A stretch of DNA of 64,000 nt from the NCBI RefSeq assembly GCF_014644495.1, contig NZ_BMKU01000004.1, positions 314,948 through 378,947 on the forward strand. Reading direction: 5' to 3'. The notes under the pieces are model-generated. The model made no database searches, was not told where the DNA came from, and saw nothing but the letters and a program-made list of their open reading frames with translations. Position numbers and translations under genes: made by a program. This stretch comes from Pseudarthrobacter polychromogenes. GTDB lineage: Bacteria; Actinomycetota; Actinomycetes; Actinomycetales; Micrococcaceae. Shown here piece by piece: positions 1-9,622 of this stretch. How positions within the stretch are numbered: the first letter of the stretch is position 1; each line of letters starts with the position of its first letter.

Positions 1-1
1 C

Positions 2-475
2 GCCCGGGAGCGTGAAGCGAAAGCGACGCGTGCCAAAGCGGATGCAGAGCAGGCCCAGGTGGACGCAGCCAGGCTGCGCCAGCAGGCTGACCAGCAGGCA
101 ATGGAGGCCAAGGCACTCCGCGACGATGTGAATGAACGGGCGCGGAAAGCGGATGAGCTCGACCCCGATGTTCACGGCGACCGCCGCGGTGATGTGAACC
201 CGGACCGCCGGGACCGCAGCAACCGCGAGCGGGCCGGCCACGAGGGCGTGGGGGATGGCACCACTGACGCGGCCCGCGGCGCTGATGACCGGGGCGTCCG
301 CGGGGCCGAGCCCCGGGATGGCGTCCGGGACGACGTGGCCCACGACGGCGTCCGGAAGGACGTAGCCCATGACGGCGTCCGTGACGAAGGGGTGCAGAAT
401 GACCGCCCCGGCCAGGGTGCCAACCCGGCCCGCGGCAGCCGCCGTGACCGGGAGGAACCCCGCTCGGGCATCTAG
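2..475 (+). CDS. Charged, repeat-containing hypothetical protein (5' end outside window)
   Basis: The reading frame is open from the window edge to TAG at 473-475, so the N-terminus is missing; the first internal ATG is at 59. The visible N-terminal part is rich in Ala, Glu, Lys, Arg and Gln and should form a long helix or coiled coil. The second half is very rich in Asp, Arg, Gly and His and carries three tandem 9-residue repeats of the type DGVRDDVAH (bases 317-397). There is no signal peptide or transmembrane segment in the visible part. I do not recognise a family and propose no function. Its stop overlaps the stop of the convergent epimerase gene. Confidence 0.6.
   Translation, partial: AREREAKATRAKADAEQAQVDAARLRQQADQQAMEAKALRDDVNERARKADELDPDVHGDRRGDVNPDRRDRSNRERAGHEGVGDGTTDAARGADDRGVRGAEPRDGVRDDVAHDGVRKDVAHDGVRDEGVQNDRPGQGANPARGSRRDREEPRSGI
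317..397 (+). repeat. Three tandem 27-bp coding repeats
   Basis: Units at 317-343, 344-370 and 371-397 each begin GA(T/C)GGCGTCCG and encode DGVRDDVAH, DGVRKDVAH and DGVRDEGVQ. The first two are nearly identical and the third diverges after its first half. Confidence 0.75.
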
Positions 476-1527
476 TCCACGGGCGGTACCGGTTTCCTTG
501 GTTTGAGCACGGGGGAGGGAGCTACTCCTTCCCCCGTTCCCATGCCCTGGAGTACGGCCCGGACGGCATCCGTGGCCGGTATCGTCGGCTCCCAGCCCAG
601 GATTCGGCGGGCCCGGTCGGTGTCCATGATGGGAGCGCCGGCGGCCATCTCCACCCATCCGGAGTCCGTGGGTTGGAGCCGCAGCCGCCACGTCAGGCCG
701 ACGATCTTGTGAAGCAGTCCCATGGGAATGGGGAGGATCCTGCGGGCGCCCAGAATGCGGGCAAGTTCCTGGGGCGTCAGTACCGGCTCTGCCGCAATAT
801 TGAAGGCTCCGGAGGCGCGCTGGTCGATCACACGCCAGTAGGCATCCGCCACGTCATCAGCGTGCACCGCCTGGAAGACCAGGTTGTCAGGGGCGGGCAG
901 CAGCGGGATCCGAAGTTTCCCCGGCAGCAGACGCGGCAGGAGCCGGCCGAGGAAATACCTGCCGATCTCACTTCCGGCATCGGACTGGAAAATCAGCCCT
1001 GGCCGGAGCCTTGCCACCGAGATGCCCGGCTCCGCTGCCATGAACGCGTCCAGGGCTGCTTCCTGCTCCGCCTTGTGCCGGCTGTAGTGCGAGCCAGCCA
1101 TGCCGCGGACCGGCCACGATTCGTCGCGTCGCTGATCCTTGGATGCCTTGCTGTAGGCGCCGACGGAAGAAGCACACACCACCTGTTTCACCCCGGCCCT
1201 GGCCGCTGCCGCGAGCACATTCCTGGTGCCCGTCACATTGGTGCGGTACAGCTCTTCCAAATCCCGGTTGGGCTGGATCTGCCAGGCCAGGTGGACCACG
1301 GAATCCACACCTTCCAGGGCGGTATCAAGCTGGGTGCGGTCACCATCCAGGCCGATATCCAGGGTGTGCCATTCAACGCCGGAGTAGGGTTCGTGGCCAG
1401 TGTCGGGAAGGCGCCTGCTGATCCCCGTCAGTTTCAGGCTTCCCGGCTTTTCGGACAGCTGGGCCTGCAGCTTGCGGAGCAGTGCTGTTCCAGCATTTCC
1501 GCTGGCACCCGTGATGGCGATGTGCAT
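472..1527 (-). CDS. NAD-dependent epimerase/dehydratase (extended SDR)
   Basis: This 351-residue protein belongs to the extended short-chain dehydrogenase/reductase family, which acts on nucleotide sugars or related substrates. The N-terminus has the dinucleotide-binding glycine motif TGASGNAG. A Tyr-x3-Lys catalytic pair is visible in YSRHKAE, followed by VARLRPGLIF and a C-terminal segment (ILGWEPT) typical of UDP-sugar-epimerase-like members. The substrate cannot be told from sequence. The ATG start lies close to the left of the sigma-factor gene, which runs the other way. The stop codon overlaps that of the upstream convergent gene through the palindrome CTAG at 472-475. Confidence 0.85.
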   Translation of the reverse strand: MHIAITGASGNAGTALLRKLQAQLSEKPGSLKLTGISRRLPDTGHEPYSGVEWHTLDIGLDGDRTQLDTALEGVDSVVHLAWQIQPNRDLEELYRTNVTGTRNVLAAAARAGVKQVVCASSVGAYSKASKDQRRDESWPVRGMAGSHYSRHKAEQEAALDAFMAAEPGISVARLRPGLIFQSDAGSEIGRYFLGRLLPRLLPGKLRIPLLPAPDNLVFQAVHADDVADAYWRVIDQRASGAFNIAAEPVLTPQELARILGARRILPIPMGLLHKIVGLTWRLRLQPTDSGWVEMAAGAPIMDTDRARRILGWEPTIPATDAVRAVLQGMGTGEGVAPSPVLKPRKPVPPVD

Positions 1528-1674
1528 GGCAGGGACTCCTCCGCGTGGCCTCTCGGTACGGCTGACATACCGAGCCTATATCCGGGAACCATTGTTTTAT
1601 AAGCAACCTTATGATTTCCTACTTCTAAGTCTTGCCGCAGGCTTTCGGACCCCTACCCGAGGGAACCAACGACA

Positions 1675-2535
1675 ATGCCCGAATACTTTCCCGCACTTGC
1701 CGTGGATACGATGCCCGTCCACCACCACCAGCCAGAACACTTGGAAACAAGCCCTCCCGGCACCAAGTCGGGACGGCTGCACCAGACCTTCGAAAACAAT
1801 TTGGTCCTCCGCTACCTGGACCTGGCTGAAGCCCTGGCCGCCCGGTTTGAGGCCCGCGGCCGCGAACGCGCGGACCTCAACCAGGTGGCCTACCTGGGGC
1901 TCGTGAAGGCTGCCCGCGGCTTTGACCAGTCCAAGGGGGAAAGCTTTCCTGCCTATGCTGCCCCCACCATCACGGGGGAACTGAAGCGGTACCTGCGCGA
2001 CCGCACGTGGGTGGTCCGCCCGCCCCGGCACATCCAGGACCTACGCACCCGGATGTTCCGGGCGGAGCCGGAGCTCACCCAGTCGCTGGGAAGGAATCCC
2101 AGCGTGGCCGAGCTGGCGGGGGCCCTGGACGAAGATCCCGCCGCCGTGCAGGAAGCAATCTCGGCCTCAAGCAGCATGCACCCGGACTCGCTGGACGCCG
2201 TCAACCCGCACTCCGATGCGCCGTCGATCGGCGAGGTCCTGGCATGCCCCGAGACGCCGCTGGAACGCCTGGAGGAACTCGCCTGCCTGCGTGACGCCAT
2301 CCAGGACCTGGATCCCGCGGACCGGGAGCTCCTGTACCGCCGCTACTTCTGCGAGGAGACCCAGGTGCAGCTGGGAAAGCGGCTGGGCATGTCCCAGATG
2401 CAGGTCTCGCGCCGGCTTGCCCGGGTGCTGGTGGCTCTCCAGCGCAGGCTGGAGGGCGGGGCGCTCCCGGTATCAGGGGACGAAGCGCGCGGAAACACTT
2501 CGCACGGAAAGACTGCCCGAAAGCGGGCGAGCTAG
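1675..2535 (+). CDS. RNA polymerase sigma factor, SigB/SigF/SigG group
   Basis: This 286-residue group 3 sigma-70 factor would direct RNA polymerase to a stress or stationary-phase regulon. Region 2 (about residues 40-115) contains DLNQVAYLGLVKAARGFD and FPAYAAPTITGELKRYLRD; region 3 follows with VRPPRHIQDLR. Region 4, near residues 205-255, has the helix-turn-helix RLGMSQMQVSRRLARVL. The length fits the SigB/SigF family. GAGGGA sits 10 bases before the chosen ATG. No anti-sigma or anti-anti-sigma gene is adjacent, which is unusual because many SigB/SigF genes are co-transcribed with rsbW/rsbV. Control from elsewhere in the genome is likely. Confidence 0.9.
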   Translation: MPEYFPALAVDTMPVHHHQPEHLETSPPGTKSGRLHQTFENNLVLRYLDLAEALAARFEARGRERADLNQVAYLGLVKAARGFDQSKGESFPAYAAPTITGELKRYLRDRTWVVRPPRHIQDLRTRMFRAEPELTQSLGRNPSVAELAGALDEDPAAVQEAISASSSMHPDSLDAVNPHSDAPSIGEVLACPETPLERLEELACLRDAIQDLDPADRELLYRRYFCEETQVQLGKRLGMSQMQVSRRLARVLVALQRRLEGGALPVSGDEARGNTSHGKTARKRAS

Positions 2536-2757
2536 CCGACAGGCTCCCTTGGGCTCACCAATCCGCAGCACCCCGAATCCGTAGCACAGGAATCCTGGGC
2601 CTCTGCATCCCGCACCCCACTGCGAAAACCTCAAGGTAAGCACAGGCCACCACGGCCCTATCTTCCCTGTTCAGCGCCCAGGGACGAATAACAAACGACA
2701 GTCCAGAAAACCATCCGGCCCTGTTTAGGGACATCGGCAGAGGGGAACAGGGAGGGC

Positions 2758-3294
2758 ATGGTAAGCACCGAAACATCCAGGCTCAGGGCTGTGCTGTTCG
2801 ACCGGGACGGAACCCTGGTGGTCGATGTGCCGTACAACGGGGATCCGGACCTTGTCCGGCCGATGCCCGGCGCCAAAGGGGTGCTTGACGCCCTGCGTTC
2901 CGCAGGCATAGCCACCGGGGTGGTCAGCAACCAGTCCGGCATCGCCCGGGGCATGATCTCCGCCGACGACGTCGCCCGGGTGAATGCCAGGGTGGAGGAA
3001 CTGCTTGGCCCCTTCGACGTATGGGAAGTGTGTCCCCACGCTGAGCAGGACGGCTGCCTGTGCCGCAAACCGGCGCCGGGCATGGTCCACAGCGCGTGCC
3101 GGAAGCTCGGCATACCGGAGTCCGGGGCTGCCCTGATCGGCGACATCGGCGCTGACGTCAGGGCTGCGGAAGCAGCCGGTGCCACGGGCGTCCTGGTCCC
3201 CACTCCCGTAACCCTTGCAGCGGAAGTGGCTGAAGCGCCGCTGGTGGCGCAGGACCTGGCCGGCGCCGTGCGCCTGCTGCAGGAGGGGCGGTGA
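2758..3294 (+). CDS. gmhB: HAD-IIIA phosphatase, D-glycero-D-manno-heptose-1,7-bisphosphate 7-phosphatase-like
   Basis: This 178-residue HAD hydrolase would remove the 7-phosphate from heptose 1,7-bisphosphate. HAD motif I is DRDGT with Asp15 and Asp17. SNQSGIARG follows, and then the GmhB-type zinc loop CPH...CLCRKPAPGM. Motif IV is IGDIGADVRAAEAAGATG. A histidinol-phosphatase-type activity is the family alternative. The gmhA-, hldE- and GT9-like genes directly downstream favour the heptose role. It is the first gene of the overlapping operon, and the next gene starts in its stop codon (GTGA at 3291). Confidence 0.82.
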   Translation: MVSTETSRLRAVLFDRDGTLVVDVPYNGDPDLVRPMPGAKGVLDALRSAGIATGVVSNQSGIARGMISADDVARVNARVEELLGPFDVWEVCPHAEQDGCLCRKPAPGMVHSACRKLGIPESGAALIGDIGADVRAAEAAGATGVLVPTPVTLAAEVAEAPLVAQDLAGAVRLLQEGR

Positions 3295-4382
3295 CGGGCC
3301 GCGTCCTGGTGGCGCGCCTGGACAGCATGGGCGATGTCCTGCTGGCCGGTCCTGCCGTCAGGGCCGTGGCCAACGGCCGGAGTCCGGATGGCAGGAGGCC
3401 CAACCACGTTCTGATGCTCTGCGGCAGGCAGGGGGAAGCTGCCGCAGCCATGCTGCCGGGGGCCGCAGAGGTGTACAGCTGGGACAGCCCGTGGATCATG
3501 AACCCGGCACCGGCAATGACCGGCCCGCACGCGGACAGGCTTATCGACTATGTGCGGAACTCCAGGATCACCGAAGCCGTCATCCTTACGTCCTTCCACC
3601 AGTCACCCCTTCCTCTGGCGCTGCTGCTGCGGCTGGCGGGTGTTGAGCGCATTACCGGGGCGTCCACCGATTACGCCGGGTCCCTCCTTGATGTCCGGCT
3701 GAAGCCGGGGGAGGACTTTCCCGAGGACCAGCCTGAGGCCGAACGCGCCCTGGGCATCGCGAAGGCGGCAGGGTTCAGGCTCCCGGCAGGTGACGACGGC
3801 AAGCTCCGCCTCGCCGCCGTGCCCGATGTCGCGGACCTTGTGGGGCACGGCCCGTACGTGGTGGTCCATCCCGGCGCGGCCGTCCCTGCAAGGGCCTGGC
3901 CGCCGCTGCACCACGCGGCCGCCGTCGAACTCCTCCAGGGTGCGGGGCACCGCGTGGTGGTCACCGGAGGTCCCGGCGAAACGTCCCTGACAGCCACGGT
4001 GGCGGGTCCCTCGGCGCTGGACCTGGGCGGCAGGACGGACCTCACCTCGCTGGCCGGCGTCATGGCGGGAGCCGGGGCAGTCATCACCGGCAACACCGGT
4101 CCCGCACACCTGGCGGCCGCCGTCGGCACTCCCGTTGCCTGCCTTTTCTCCCCGGTGGTGCCGGCCATCCGCTGGGCACCTTACGGGGTTCCGCTGGAAC
4201 TCCTGGGGGACCAGAACGCTGCCTGCCGGATGACCCGCGCCCGCGTCTGCCCGGTTCCGGGACATCCCTGCCTGGACTCCGTCTCGCCCGAGGAAGTGGT
4301 GGCAGCAGTGGAACGGCTGATGGGCGGAGTGAGCTCTTTCAGTACCCACGTCAGTACCCGTAGAAAGGCCCGCAACAGATGA
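3291..4382 (+). CDS. Glycosyltransferase family 9 (heptosyltransferase-like)
   Basis: This 363-residue GT-B enzyme belongs to the family of ADP-heptose:LPS heptosyltransferases. The N-terminal VLVARLDSMGDVLLAGPAV matches the acceptor-domain start of WaaC/WaaF-like proteins. The C-terminal half has VVVHPGAAVPARAWP and the donor-site signature GNTGPAHLAAAVGTP. It probably moves a heptose from the nucleotide sugar made by its neighbours to an envelope glycan; the acceptor is unknown because this cell type has no LPS. GTG start, 4-bp overlap with the phosphatase gene. Confidence 0.85.
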   Translation: MTGRVLVARLDSMGDVLLAGPAVRAVANGRSPDGRRPNHVLMLCGRQGEAAAAMLPGAAEVYSWDSPWIMNPAPAMTGPHADRLIDYVRNSRITEAVILTSFHQSPLPLALLLRLAGVERITGASTDYAGSLLDVRLKPGEDFPEDQPEAERALGIAKAAGFRLPAGDDGKLRLAAVPDVADLVGHGPYVVVHPGAAVPARAWPPLHHAAAVELLQGAGHRVVVTGGPGETSLTATVAGPSALDLGGRTDLTSLAGVMAGAGAVITGNTGPAHLAAAVGTPVACLFSPVVPAIRWAPYGVPLELLGDQNAACRMTRARVCPVPGHPCLDSVSPEEVVAAVERLMGGVSSFSTHVSTRRKARNR

Positions 4383-5422
4383 GAATCCTGCTCTGGCATG
4401 TCCACGGTTCCTGGACGGACGCCTTTGTGCGCGGCCGTCACGAGTATCTGCTCCCTGTCCTGGCCGGCGGTGGGCCGTGGGGGCTTGGCCGTGCCGGCAG
4501 GGACTGGCCCGCATCAGCGCGGGAGGTGGAGCTGGCGTCGCTGGACGCCGACGCCGTGGACGCCGTCGTCCTGCAACGCCCGGAGGAGATCGACGAAGTT
4601 GCGCGGGTCCTGGGCCGCCGGCCCGGCGCGGACCTGCCGGCCGTATACGTGGAGCACAACACCCCCAAGGGCGACTTCCCCTTCACAAGGCACCCGCTCG
4701 CGGACCAGCGCGGCATCCCGCTGGTCCACGTAACGCACTTCAACCGGCTCGCCTGGGACAACGGATCTGCGGTGTCAACGGTGGTCGAGCACGGAATACC
4801 GGACCCCGGCCAGCTCTACACTGGCGAGCTGGCGGAGCTGGGCGTGGTGGTCAATGAGCCTGTCCGCCGCGGCCGCGTCACCGGAACCGACCTGCTGCCG
4901 GCCTTCGCCTCCGTGGCGCCGCTGCAGGTCTTCGGCATGAAGACGGACGGCCTGGCTGCCGCCGCCGGCATTGACGCATCCCGGATGACCTCCCGCGGCG
5001 ACCTCAGGACACAGGAACTGCACCGCGAACTGGCACGATGCCGCGTCTACGTGCACCCGATGCGCTGGACCTCGCTGGGGTTGTCCCTCCTGGAAGCCAT
5101 GCACCTGGGAATGCCCGTGGTTGCCCTGGCAACCACCGAAGCGCCGCGGGCCGTGCCGCCGGAAGCGGGCGCCGTGTCCGCCGACATCGACGAGCTGCTC
5201 CGCTGTGCGCGGCGGCTGGTGGCCAATCCGGAGGAAGCACGACGACGTGGCGTCGCCGCGCGCGAGGCGGCACTTGAACGCTATGGCCTGGCCAGGTTCC
5301 AGCAACGCTGGGACGAGCTGCTGGGGGACCTGGCCGGCCATCCCCGGCGCCCGCTGGCCGCCGGCAATAACGGCCCGGACGAGCGGATCCTTGTTCCGGC
5401 GCGAGAGAGGAAGACGCCATGA
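4379..5422 (+). CDS. GT-B-fold glycosyltransferase
   Basis: This 347-residue protein resembles group 1 glycosyltransferases. The N-terminus [16 protein letters not shown] and the middle [19 protein letters not shown] look like an acceptor domain. The C-terminal domain has [28 protein letters not shown], where the [10 protein letters not shown] segment matches the donor-binding Glu-containing motif of GT4-like enzymes. The first Glu of a full EX7E motif is replaced (TSLGLSLLE), so the donor site is atypical. ATGA overlaps join it to both neighbours, which places it firmly in the heptose operon. Confidence 0.8.
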   Translation: MRILLWHVHGSWTDAFVRGRHEYLLPVLAGGGPWGLGRAGRDWPASAREVELASLDADAVDAVVLQRPEEIDEVARVLGRRPGADLPAVYVEHNTPKGDFPFTRHPLADQRGIPLVHVTHFNRLAWDNGSAVSTVVEHGIPDPGQLYTGELAELGVVVNEPVRRGRVTGTDLLPAFASVAPLQVFGMKTDGLAAAAGIDASRMTSRGDLRTQELHRELARCRVYVHPMRWTSLGLSLLEAMHLGMPVVALATTEAPRAVPPEAGAVSADIDELLRCARRLVANPEEARRRGVAAREAALERYGLARFQQRWDELLGDLAGHPRRPLAAGNNGPDERILVPARERKTP

Positions 5423-6672
5423 GAATCTCGATGATTTCAGAACATGCCAGCCCATTGGCGGCCTTGGGCGGAGTGGACGCCGGCGGGCAGAACGTGCACG
5501 TCGCGGCACTGTCCGAAGCGCTGGCCAGGCGCGGCCACCACGTCACCGTCTACACCCGCAGGGACGCAACGGAGCTTCCCGCCCGGGTCCGGGTGGGGCA
5601 CCGCCTGGAAGTGGTCCACGTGGAGGCCGGACCGGCACGCCACGTTCCGAAGGACGGGCTGCTGCCCTTCATGGGTGAACTCGCTGACGGTGTGGCCAGG
5701 GACTGGAGCCAGCGGCCCCCGGACGTGGTGCACGGCCACTTCTGGATGTCGGGCCTGGCTGCCCTGGACGCCGCCAGGCGCCCTGCCTCCGGGTACCGGA
5801 TCCCGGTCATCCAGACGTTCCACGCGCTGGGAACGGTCAAGCGCCGGCACCAGGGCGCCGGGGACACCAGCCCGCAGGAACGCCGCTGGCTGGAACCCGG
5901 CGTGGGCCGGTCCGCGGACAGGATCATCGCCACCTGCTCGGACGAGGTGTTCGAGCTCAAAGCCATGGGCATCGACACCGGGAAGATTTCCATCGCCCCC
6001 TGCGGCGTGGACCTGGAATTCTTTTCCGCCGAGGGTCCCACGGCTGCGCGGACAGCAAGCCGCCGGATCCTCTCCGTGGGCCGCCTGGTGCCGCGCAAGG
6101 GTGTTGACCTGGTGATCCGGTCGCTTCCCTACCTGCGTGAGTCAGGGTTCGAAGACGTTGAGCTCCTGATCGTGGGCGGCGGCGGGGACTCCGGGGTGCT
6201 TGACGCGGACCCGGAGGTGCGCCGCCTGCTGGACCTTGCCGCCGAACTCGGTGTGGCGGACCAGGTACGGCTGCAGGGCCAGGTGTCCCGCGGCGAGATG
6301 CCCGGGATCTTCCGCAGCGCCGATGCCGTTGTCTGTGCCCCCTGGTACGAGCCCTTCGGCATTGTTCCGCTTGAAGCCATGGCCTGCGGCGTCCCCGTGG
6401 TGGCTGCCGCCGTCGGCGGTCTCCGTGACACCGTGGTGGACCATGGAACGGGGCTGCACGTGCCGCCCCGCGATCCGGAAGCCATCGCTTCCGCCCTGGC
6501 CATGCTGCTACGCAACCCGTCGCTGCGGACGGAACTGGGCAACGCGGGAAAGGTCCGCGCCCGCACCCGGTATTCCTGGGACCGGGTGGCCGCCGAAACC
6601 GAAAAGGCCTACCAGCTGGCGGTGGCAGGAGCTCCTGCCGGTGTTGCCCCAATGGAAGGAGCGGCGCTGTGA
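5419..6672 (+). CDS. Glycosyltransferase family 4
   Basis: This 417-residue retaining GT-B glycosyltransferase resembles the sucrose-phosphate-synthase/MshA branch of GT4. The N-terminal [19 protein letters not shown] is the usual glycine-rich acceptor-domain start. [18 protein letters not shown] begins the donor domain, and the full EX7E motif is present in [19 protein letters not shown]. It has no membrane segment and should act in the cytoplasm. The ATG overlaps the preceding stop, and the next gene starts inside its stop (GTGA, 6669). Donor and acceptor are unknown, but a heptose-containing glycan is suggested by context. Confidence 0.87.
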   Translation: MRISMISEHASPLAALGGVDAGGQNVHVAALSEALARRGHHVTVYTRRDATELPARVRVGHRLEVVHVEAGPARHVPKDGLLPFMGELADGVARDWSQRPPDVVHGHFWMSGLAALDAARRPASGYRIPVIQTFHALGTVKRRHQGAGDTSPQERRWLEPGVGRSADRIIATCSDEVFELKAMGIDTGKISIAPCGVDLEFFSAEGPTAARTASRRILSVGRLVPRKGVDLVIRSLPYLRESGFEDVELLIVGGGGDSGVLDADPEVRRLLDLAAELGVADQVRLQGQVSRGEMPGIFRSADAVVCAPWYEPFGIVPLEAMACGVPVVAAAVGGLRDTVVDHGTGLHVPPRDPEAIASALAMLLRNPSLRTELGNAGKVRARTRYSWDRVAAETEKAYQLAVAGAPAGVAPMEGAAL

Positions 6673-7376
6673 CTCCGGACTGGTCCCTTCGCGACGCGGG
6701 CCTGAGGACCCTGGCCGCCCCTCCGGCGCTGCCGGCCGTCCTGCCCGGTTCCGGCTTTGTGGACCCGGCCACCGCGGACATCGTGCAGGCCCACCTGGAC
6801 AACGTCCTGCCGGCGCTGGATTCGCTGCGACGCCAGTCCGGCCGCCTCGCCGCGTGGGGCGTGGACCTGGCGCACCGGCTGCTGCGCGGGCAACGCCTCC
6901 TTGCCGCAGGCAACGGCGGTTCAGCCGCGGAGGCGCAGCACCTGACTGCCGAGCTGGTGGGCAGGTTCGACGGCGAGCGTGTCCCGTTCTCCGCGATCTC
7001 CCTGCATGCCGAGTCCTCGGCCGTCACGGCGATCGCCAACGACTATGGGTACGACGACGTCTTCGCGCGCCAGGTGCGTGCCCACGGCCGCTCCGGCGAC
7101 GTGCTGATGCTGCTGTCCACCAGCGGCAAGAGCCCCAACCTGCTGCGGGCCGCGGAGGTCGCGTCCCGGCTCAACATCACCACCTGGGCGCTCACCGGGG
7201 CCGGCCCCAACCCCTTATCCGACGCGTGTGACGAGGCAGTGATGATTGACGCCCTTAACGCCAACGCGCAGGAAGGGCACCTGATCGCCCTGCACGCCAT
7301 GTGCCGTGCCTTCGACCTGGAAGTGGGGCGGCGCAGCACTCCCGACGCCGGACTCCAGGGACGGGGCCGGTCATGA
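6669..7376 (+). CDS. gmhA: SIS-domain isomerase, sedoheptulose-7-phosphate isomerase-like
   Basis: GmhA converts sedoheptulose 7-phosphate to D-glycero-D-manno-heptose 7-phosphate, the first step of the heptose route. This 235-residue protein has the family signature [16 protein letters not shown] (residues 81-96), the phosphate-binding [13 protein letters not shown], and a C-terminal [17 protein letters not shown] that supplies the catalytic Glu/His pair. It is about 40 residues longer than typical GmhA because of an N-terminal extension before the SIS domain. Starts with GTG inside the stop of the GT4 gene and overlaps the hldE-like gene. Confidence 0.87.
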   Translation: MTPDWSLRDAGLRTLAAPPALPAVLPGSGFVDPATADIVQAHLDNVLPALDSLRRQSGRLAAWGVDLAHRLLRGQRLLAAGNGGSAAEAQHLTAELVGRFDGERVPFSAISLHAESSAVTAIANDYGYDDVFARQVRAHGRSGDVLMLLSTSGKSPNLLRAAEVASRLNITTWALTGAGPNPLSDACDEAVMIDALNANAQEGHLIALHAMCRAFDLEVGRRSTPDAGLQGRGRS

Positions 7377-8815
7377 GGATCGTGGTGGTGGGCGACGTGA
7401 TGCTGGACGTGGACCTGTCCGGGGAGGCCACCCGGCTCAGCCCCGACGCGCCCGTTCCGGTGGTGGACGTCTCCGGGGTCAAACGCCGCGCCGGCGGCGC
7501 CGGCCTGGTGGCGCGGATGCTCGCGGAGGACGGCTGGCCCGTCACCCTGGTGACTGTCCTGGGCGATGACGACGCCGGGCGCCAGCTTGAAGCGCACCTC
7601 GCCGGGGTGCGGCTTGTCTCCGGCCCCAGCGGCCACGCCTCGCCGGTCAAGACCCGGGTCAGGGCGGGATCGCACCCGGTAGTGCGCTTTGACCAGGGCT
7701 GCGGCAAGGCACCCGTTCCGGATGCCAGCCCAGCCATGCTCCGCGCCGTTGAGCAGGCAGGCGTGATCATCGTGGCCGACTACGGCAGGGGACTGGCGGC
7801 AAATCCGCAGCTCAGGGACCTCCTGGCCCGGCTGGCCGGCAGTGTTCCCATCATCTGGGACCCGCATCCATCCGGGCCGGACCCCGTCCCGGGAGTGGCC
7901 GTGGTGACGCCGAACGCCGCCGAGGCGAGCAAGGCTGCGCAGGCTTGCGCCAGCTTCCAGGATCCAGTGACACACGATCCAGCGCTGCAGGACCCCGCAG
8001 CCCAGGCCGGCCGGATCCTGCTGGAACAGTGGCAGAGCCGCGCCGTCCTGGTGACCAAGGGCGAACAGGGAGCGGTCCTGCTGCGGAAGGGCAGCGGCTC
8101 CCCCCAAGCGGTGCCGGCGCCCCGGGTGGAAGCCGGTGATCCCTGCGGGGCCGGAGACCGGCTTGCAGCCAGCCTGGCGGTCCACCTCCTGGCCGGCCGC
8201 GACCTCGGCGAGGCTGCGGGGCTGGCAGTCCATGACGCGGCAGATTTCCTCGCCAACGGTGGAGTGTCCGCACTGCCGGACCACGCTTCCTCCAGTGCGC
8301 CCGCCCAGGATCCCCTGAACCAGGCCGCGCCCCACAACCAGGCAGCGCCGAGGCGCCGCCCCCGCGAACCACTGCTGCTGGCCCGCACGGTGCGGGACGC
8401 CGGCGGAACAGTGGTGGCCACCGGCGGCTGCTTCGACCTGCTGCACGCCGGCCACGTCCGGTCCCTCGCCGCAGCCCGCGAACTGGGCGACTGCCTGATC
8501 GTCTGCCTCAACTCCGACGAATCCGTCCGCCGGCTCAAGGGGCCGGACCGTCCCATCATCGGCCAGCAGGACAGGGCCGAACTGCTGCTGGCCCTGGAAT
8601 GCGTGGACGCGGTGATGATCTTCGACGACGACACACCGGTCGCCGTCCTGGAGCGCCTCCGCCCTGACATCTGGGTCAAAGGCGGGGACTACAAGGGCGC
8701 CCGCCTGCCGGAGGCCGACCTCGTGGAGCGGTGGGGCGGCCGCTGCCTGACCGTACCGTTCCACCCTGCCCGTTCCACCACAGGCCTCGCCGACGCCCTC
8801 GCCAAGGTGGGCTGA
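7373..8815 (+). CDS. hldE: Bifunctional HldE-like heptose-7-phosphate kinase / heptose-1-phosphate adenylyltransferase (copy 1)
   Basis: This 480-residue fusion has an N-terminal PfkB kinase domain ([21 protein letters not shown] catalytic motif at 259-262) and a C-terminal nucleotidyltransferase (HAGH at 358-361, LNSDESVRRLKG, ARSTT near the end). Together they would make heptose 1,7-bisphosphate and later ADP-heptose. I chose the ATG at 7373 because it overlaps the gmhA stop as ATGA; an upstream in-frame start exists but would add 24 residues without family similarity. A Pro/Ala/Gln-rich linker (around residues 310-330) separates the domains. A second full-length copy lies at 11047-12585. 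Confidence 0.88.
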   Translation: MRIVVVGDVMLDVDLSGEATRLSPDAPVPVVDVSGVKRRAGGAGLVARMLAEDGWPVTLVTVLGDDDAGRQLEAHLAGVRLVSGPSGHASPVKTRVRAGSHPVVRFDQGCGKAPVPDASPAMLRAVEQAGVIIVADYGRGLAANPQLRDLLARLAGSVPIIWDPHPSGPDPVPGVAVVTPNAAEASKAAQACASFQDPVTHDPALQDPAAQAGRILLEQWQSRAVLVTKGEQGAVLLRKGSGSPQAVPAPRVEAGDPCGAGDRLAASLAVHLLAGRDLGEAAGLAVHDAADFLANGGVSALPDHASSSAPAQDPLNQAAPHNQAAPRRRPREPLLLARTVRDAGGTVVATGGCFDLLHAGHVRSLAAARELGDCLIVCLNSDESVRRLKGPDRPIIGQQDRAELLLALECVDAVMIFDDDTPVAVLERLRPDIWVKGGDYKGARLPEADLVERWGGRCLTVPFHPARSTTGLADALAKVG

Positions 8816-8863
8816 CCGCCGCTCCGCCCCAGGTTTTTCGTATTCCCCATTGAAAGGAACACC

Positions 8864-9580
8864 ATGACTGCAGAAGTGAATGCGCCCGCAACCCACACCC
8901 CCGGCCGCGTGCTCGTTACCGGAGGTGCCTCCGGACTCGGGGCCGCCGTCGTCGACGCCGTCCTCAAGGCAGGCGGCACGCCGGTGGTGCTGGACCGCGA
9001 TATCAGCAGCGTTTCCGCCGTGAAGGCCTTCGAAGTGGACGTCTCGGACCGCGCGGCCGTGGAAGCGGCGGTGAAGGAAGCCGCCGAGTCGCTGGGGGGA
9101 CTGGAAGCCGTGGTCACCGCGGCCGGAATCGACCGCTGCGGCAAACTTGCGGACGTCGAAGCCACGGAGTGGGAAAAGGTCATCGGAGTGAACCTCATGG
9201 GCACGGTCTCTGTGGTCCGGGCTGCCCTGCCCTACCTCAAGGCCAGCCACGGCCGGGTGGTGACTGTCGCCTCCACCCTGGGGAAGCGGGCCGTCGCCGA
9301 TGCCACCGCGTACTGCGCCTCCAAGTTCGGCGTGGTGGGATTCAGCCACGCGCTGGCAGCAGAAACGGGCGGGGAAATCGGTGTGACCACCATGATCCCC
9401 GGGGGCATGAAGACCCGCTTCTTCGATGACCGCACGGAGCAGTACAAGCCGCAGGACGATTCGCGCCTCAATGATCCCGCCAATACGGCGCAGGCAATCC
9501 TCTTTGCCCTGTCACAGCCCACGGGATGCGAGGTCCGGGAGATGCTGATCTGCCATGAGGAAGAGGGCTCCTGGCCCTAA
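8864..9580 (+). CDS. SDR-family oxidoreductase
   Basis: This 238-residue classical short-chain dehydrogenase has the NAD(P) motif TGGASGLG near residue 20, the structural NLMGTVSVVRA and the catalytic Tyr-x3-Lys in AYCASKFG. The C-terminal PGGMKTRFFDD is typical. AAAGGA precedes the ATG. It lies between the two hldE-like genes and just before an aldehyde dehydrogenase. An alcohol-to-aldehyde-to-acid oxidation, perhaps of a sugar or polyol, can be inferred for the pair, but no substrate can be named. It is not HldD: it lacks the extended-SDR length and motifs of that epimerase. Confidence 0.85.
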   Translation: MTAEVNAPATHTPGRVLVTGGASGLGAAVVDAVLKAGGTPVVLDRDISSVSAVKAFEVDVSDRAAVEAAVKEAAESLGGLEAVVTAAGIDRCGKLADVEATEWEKVIGVNLMGTVSVVRAALPYLKASHGRVVTVASTLGKRAVADATAYCASKFGVVGFSHALAAETGGEIGVTTMIPGGMKTRFFDDRTEQYKPQDDSRLNDPANTAQAILFALSQPTGCEVREMLICHEEEGSWP

Positions 9581-9622
9581 AGGCAACAGACCACCAGACC
9601 GGAAACCGACGGGAGGAACACC

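Noticed and set aside
7043..9349. Very long open frame on the minus strand opposite gmhA, hldE and SDR genes
   Set aside because: It lies in a phase favoured by high third-position GC, has a low-complexity Gly/His/Arg composition, and is antisense to three well-supported genes.
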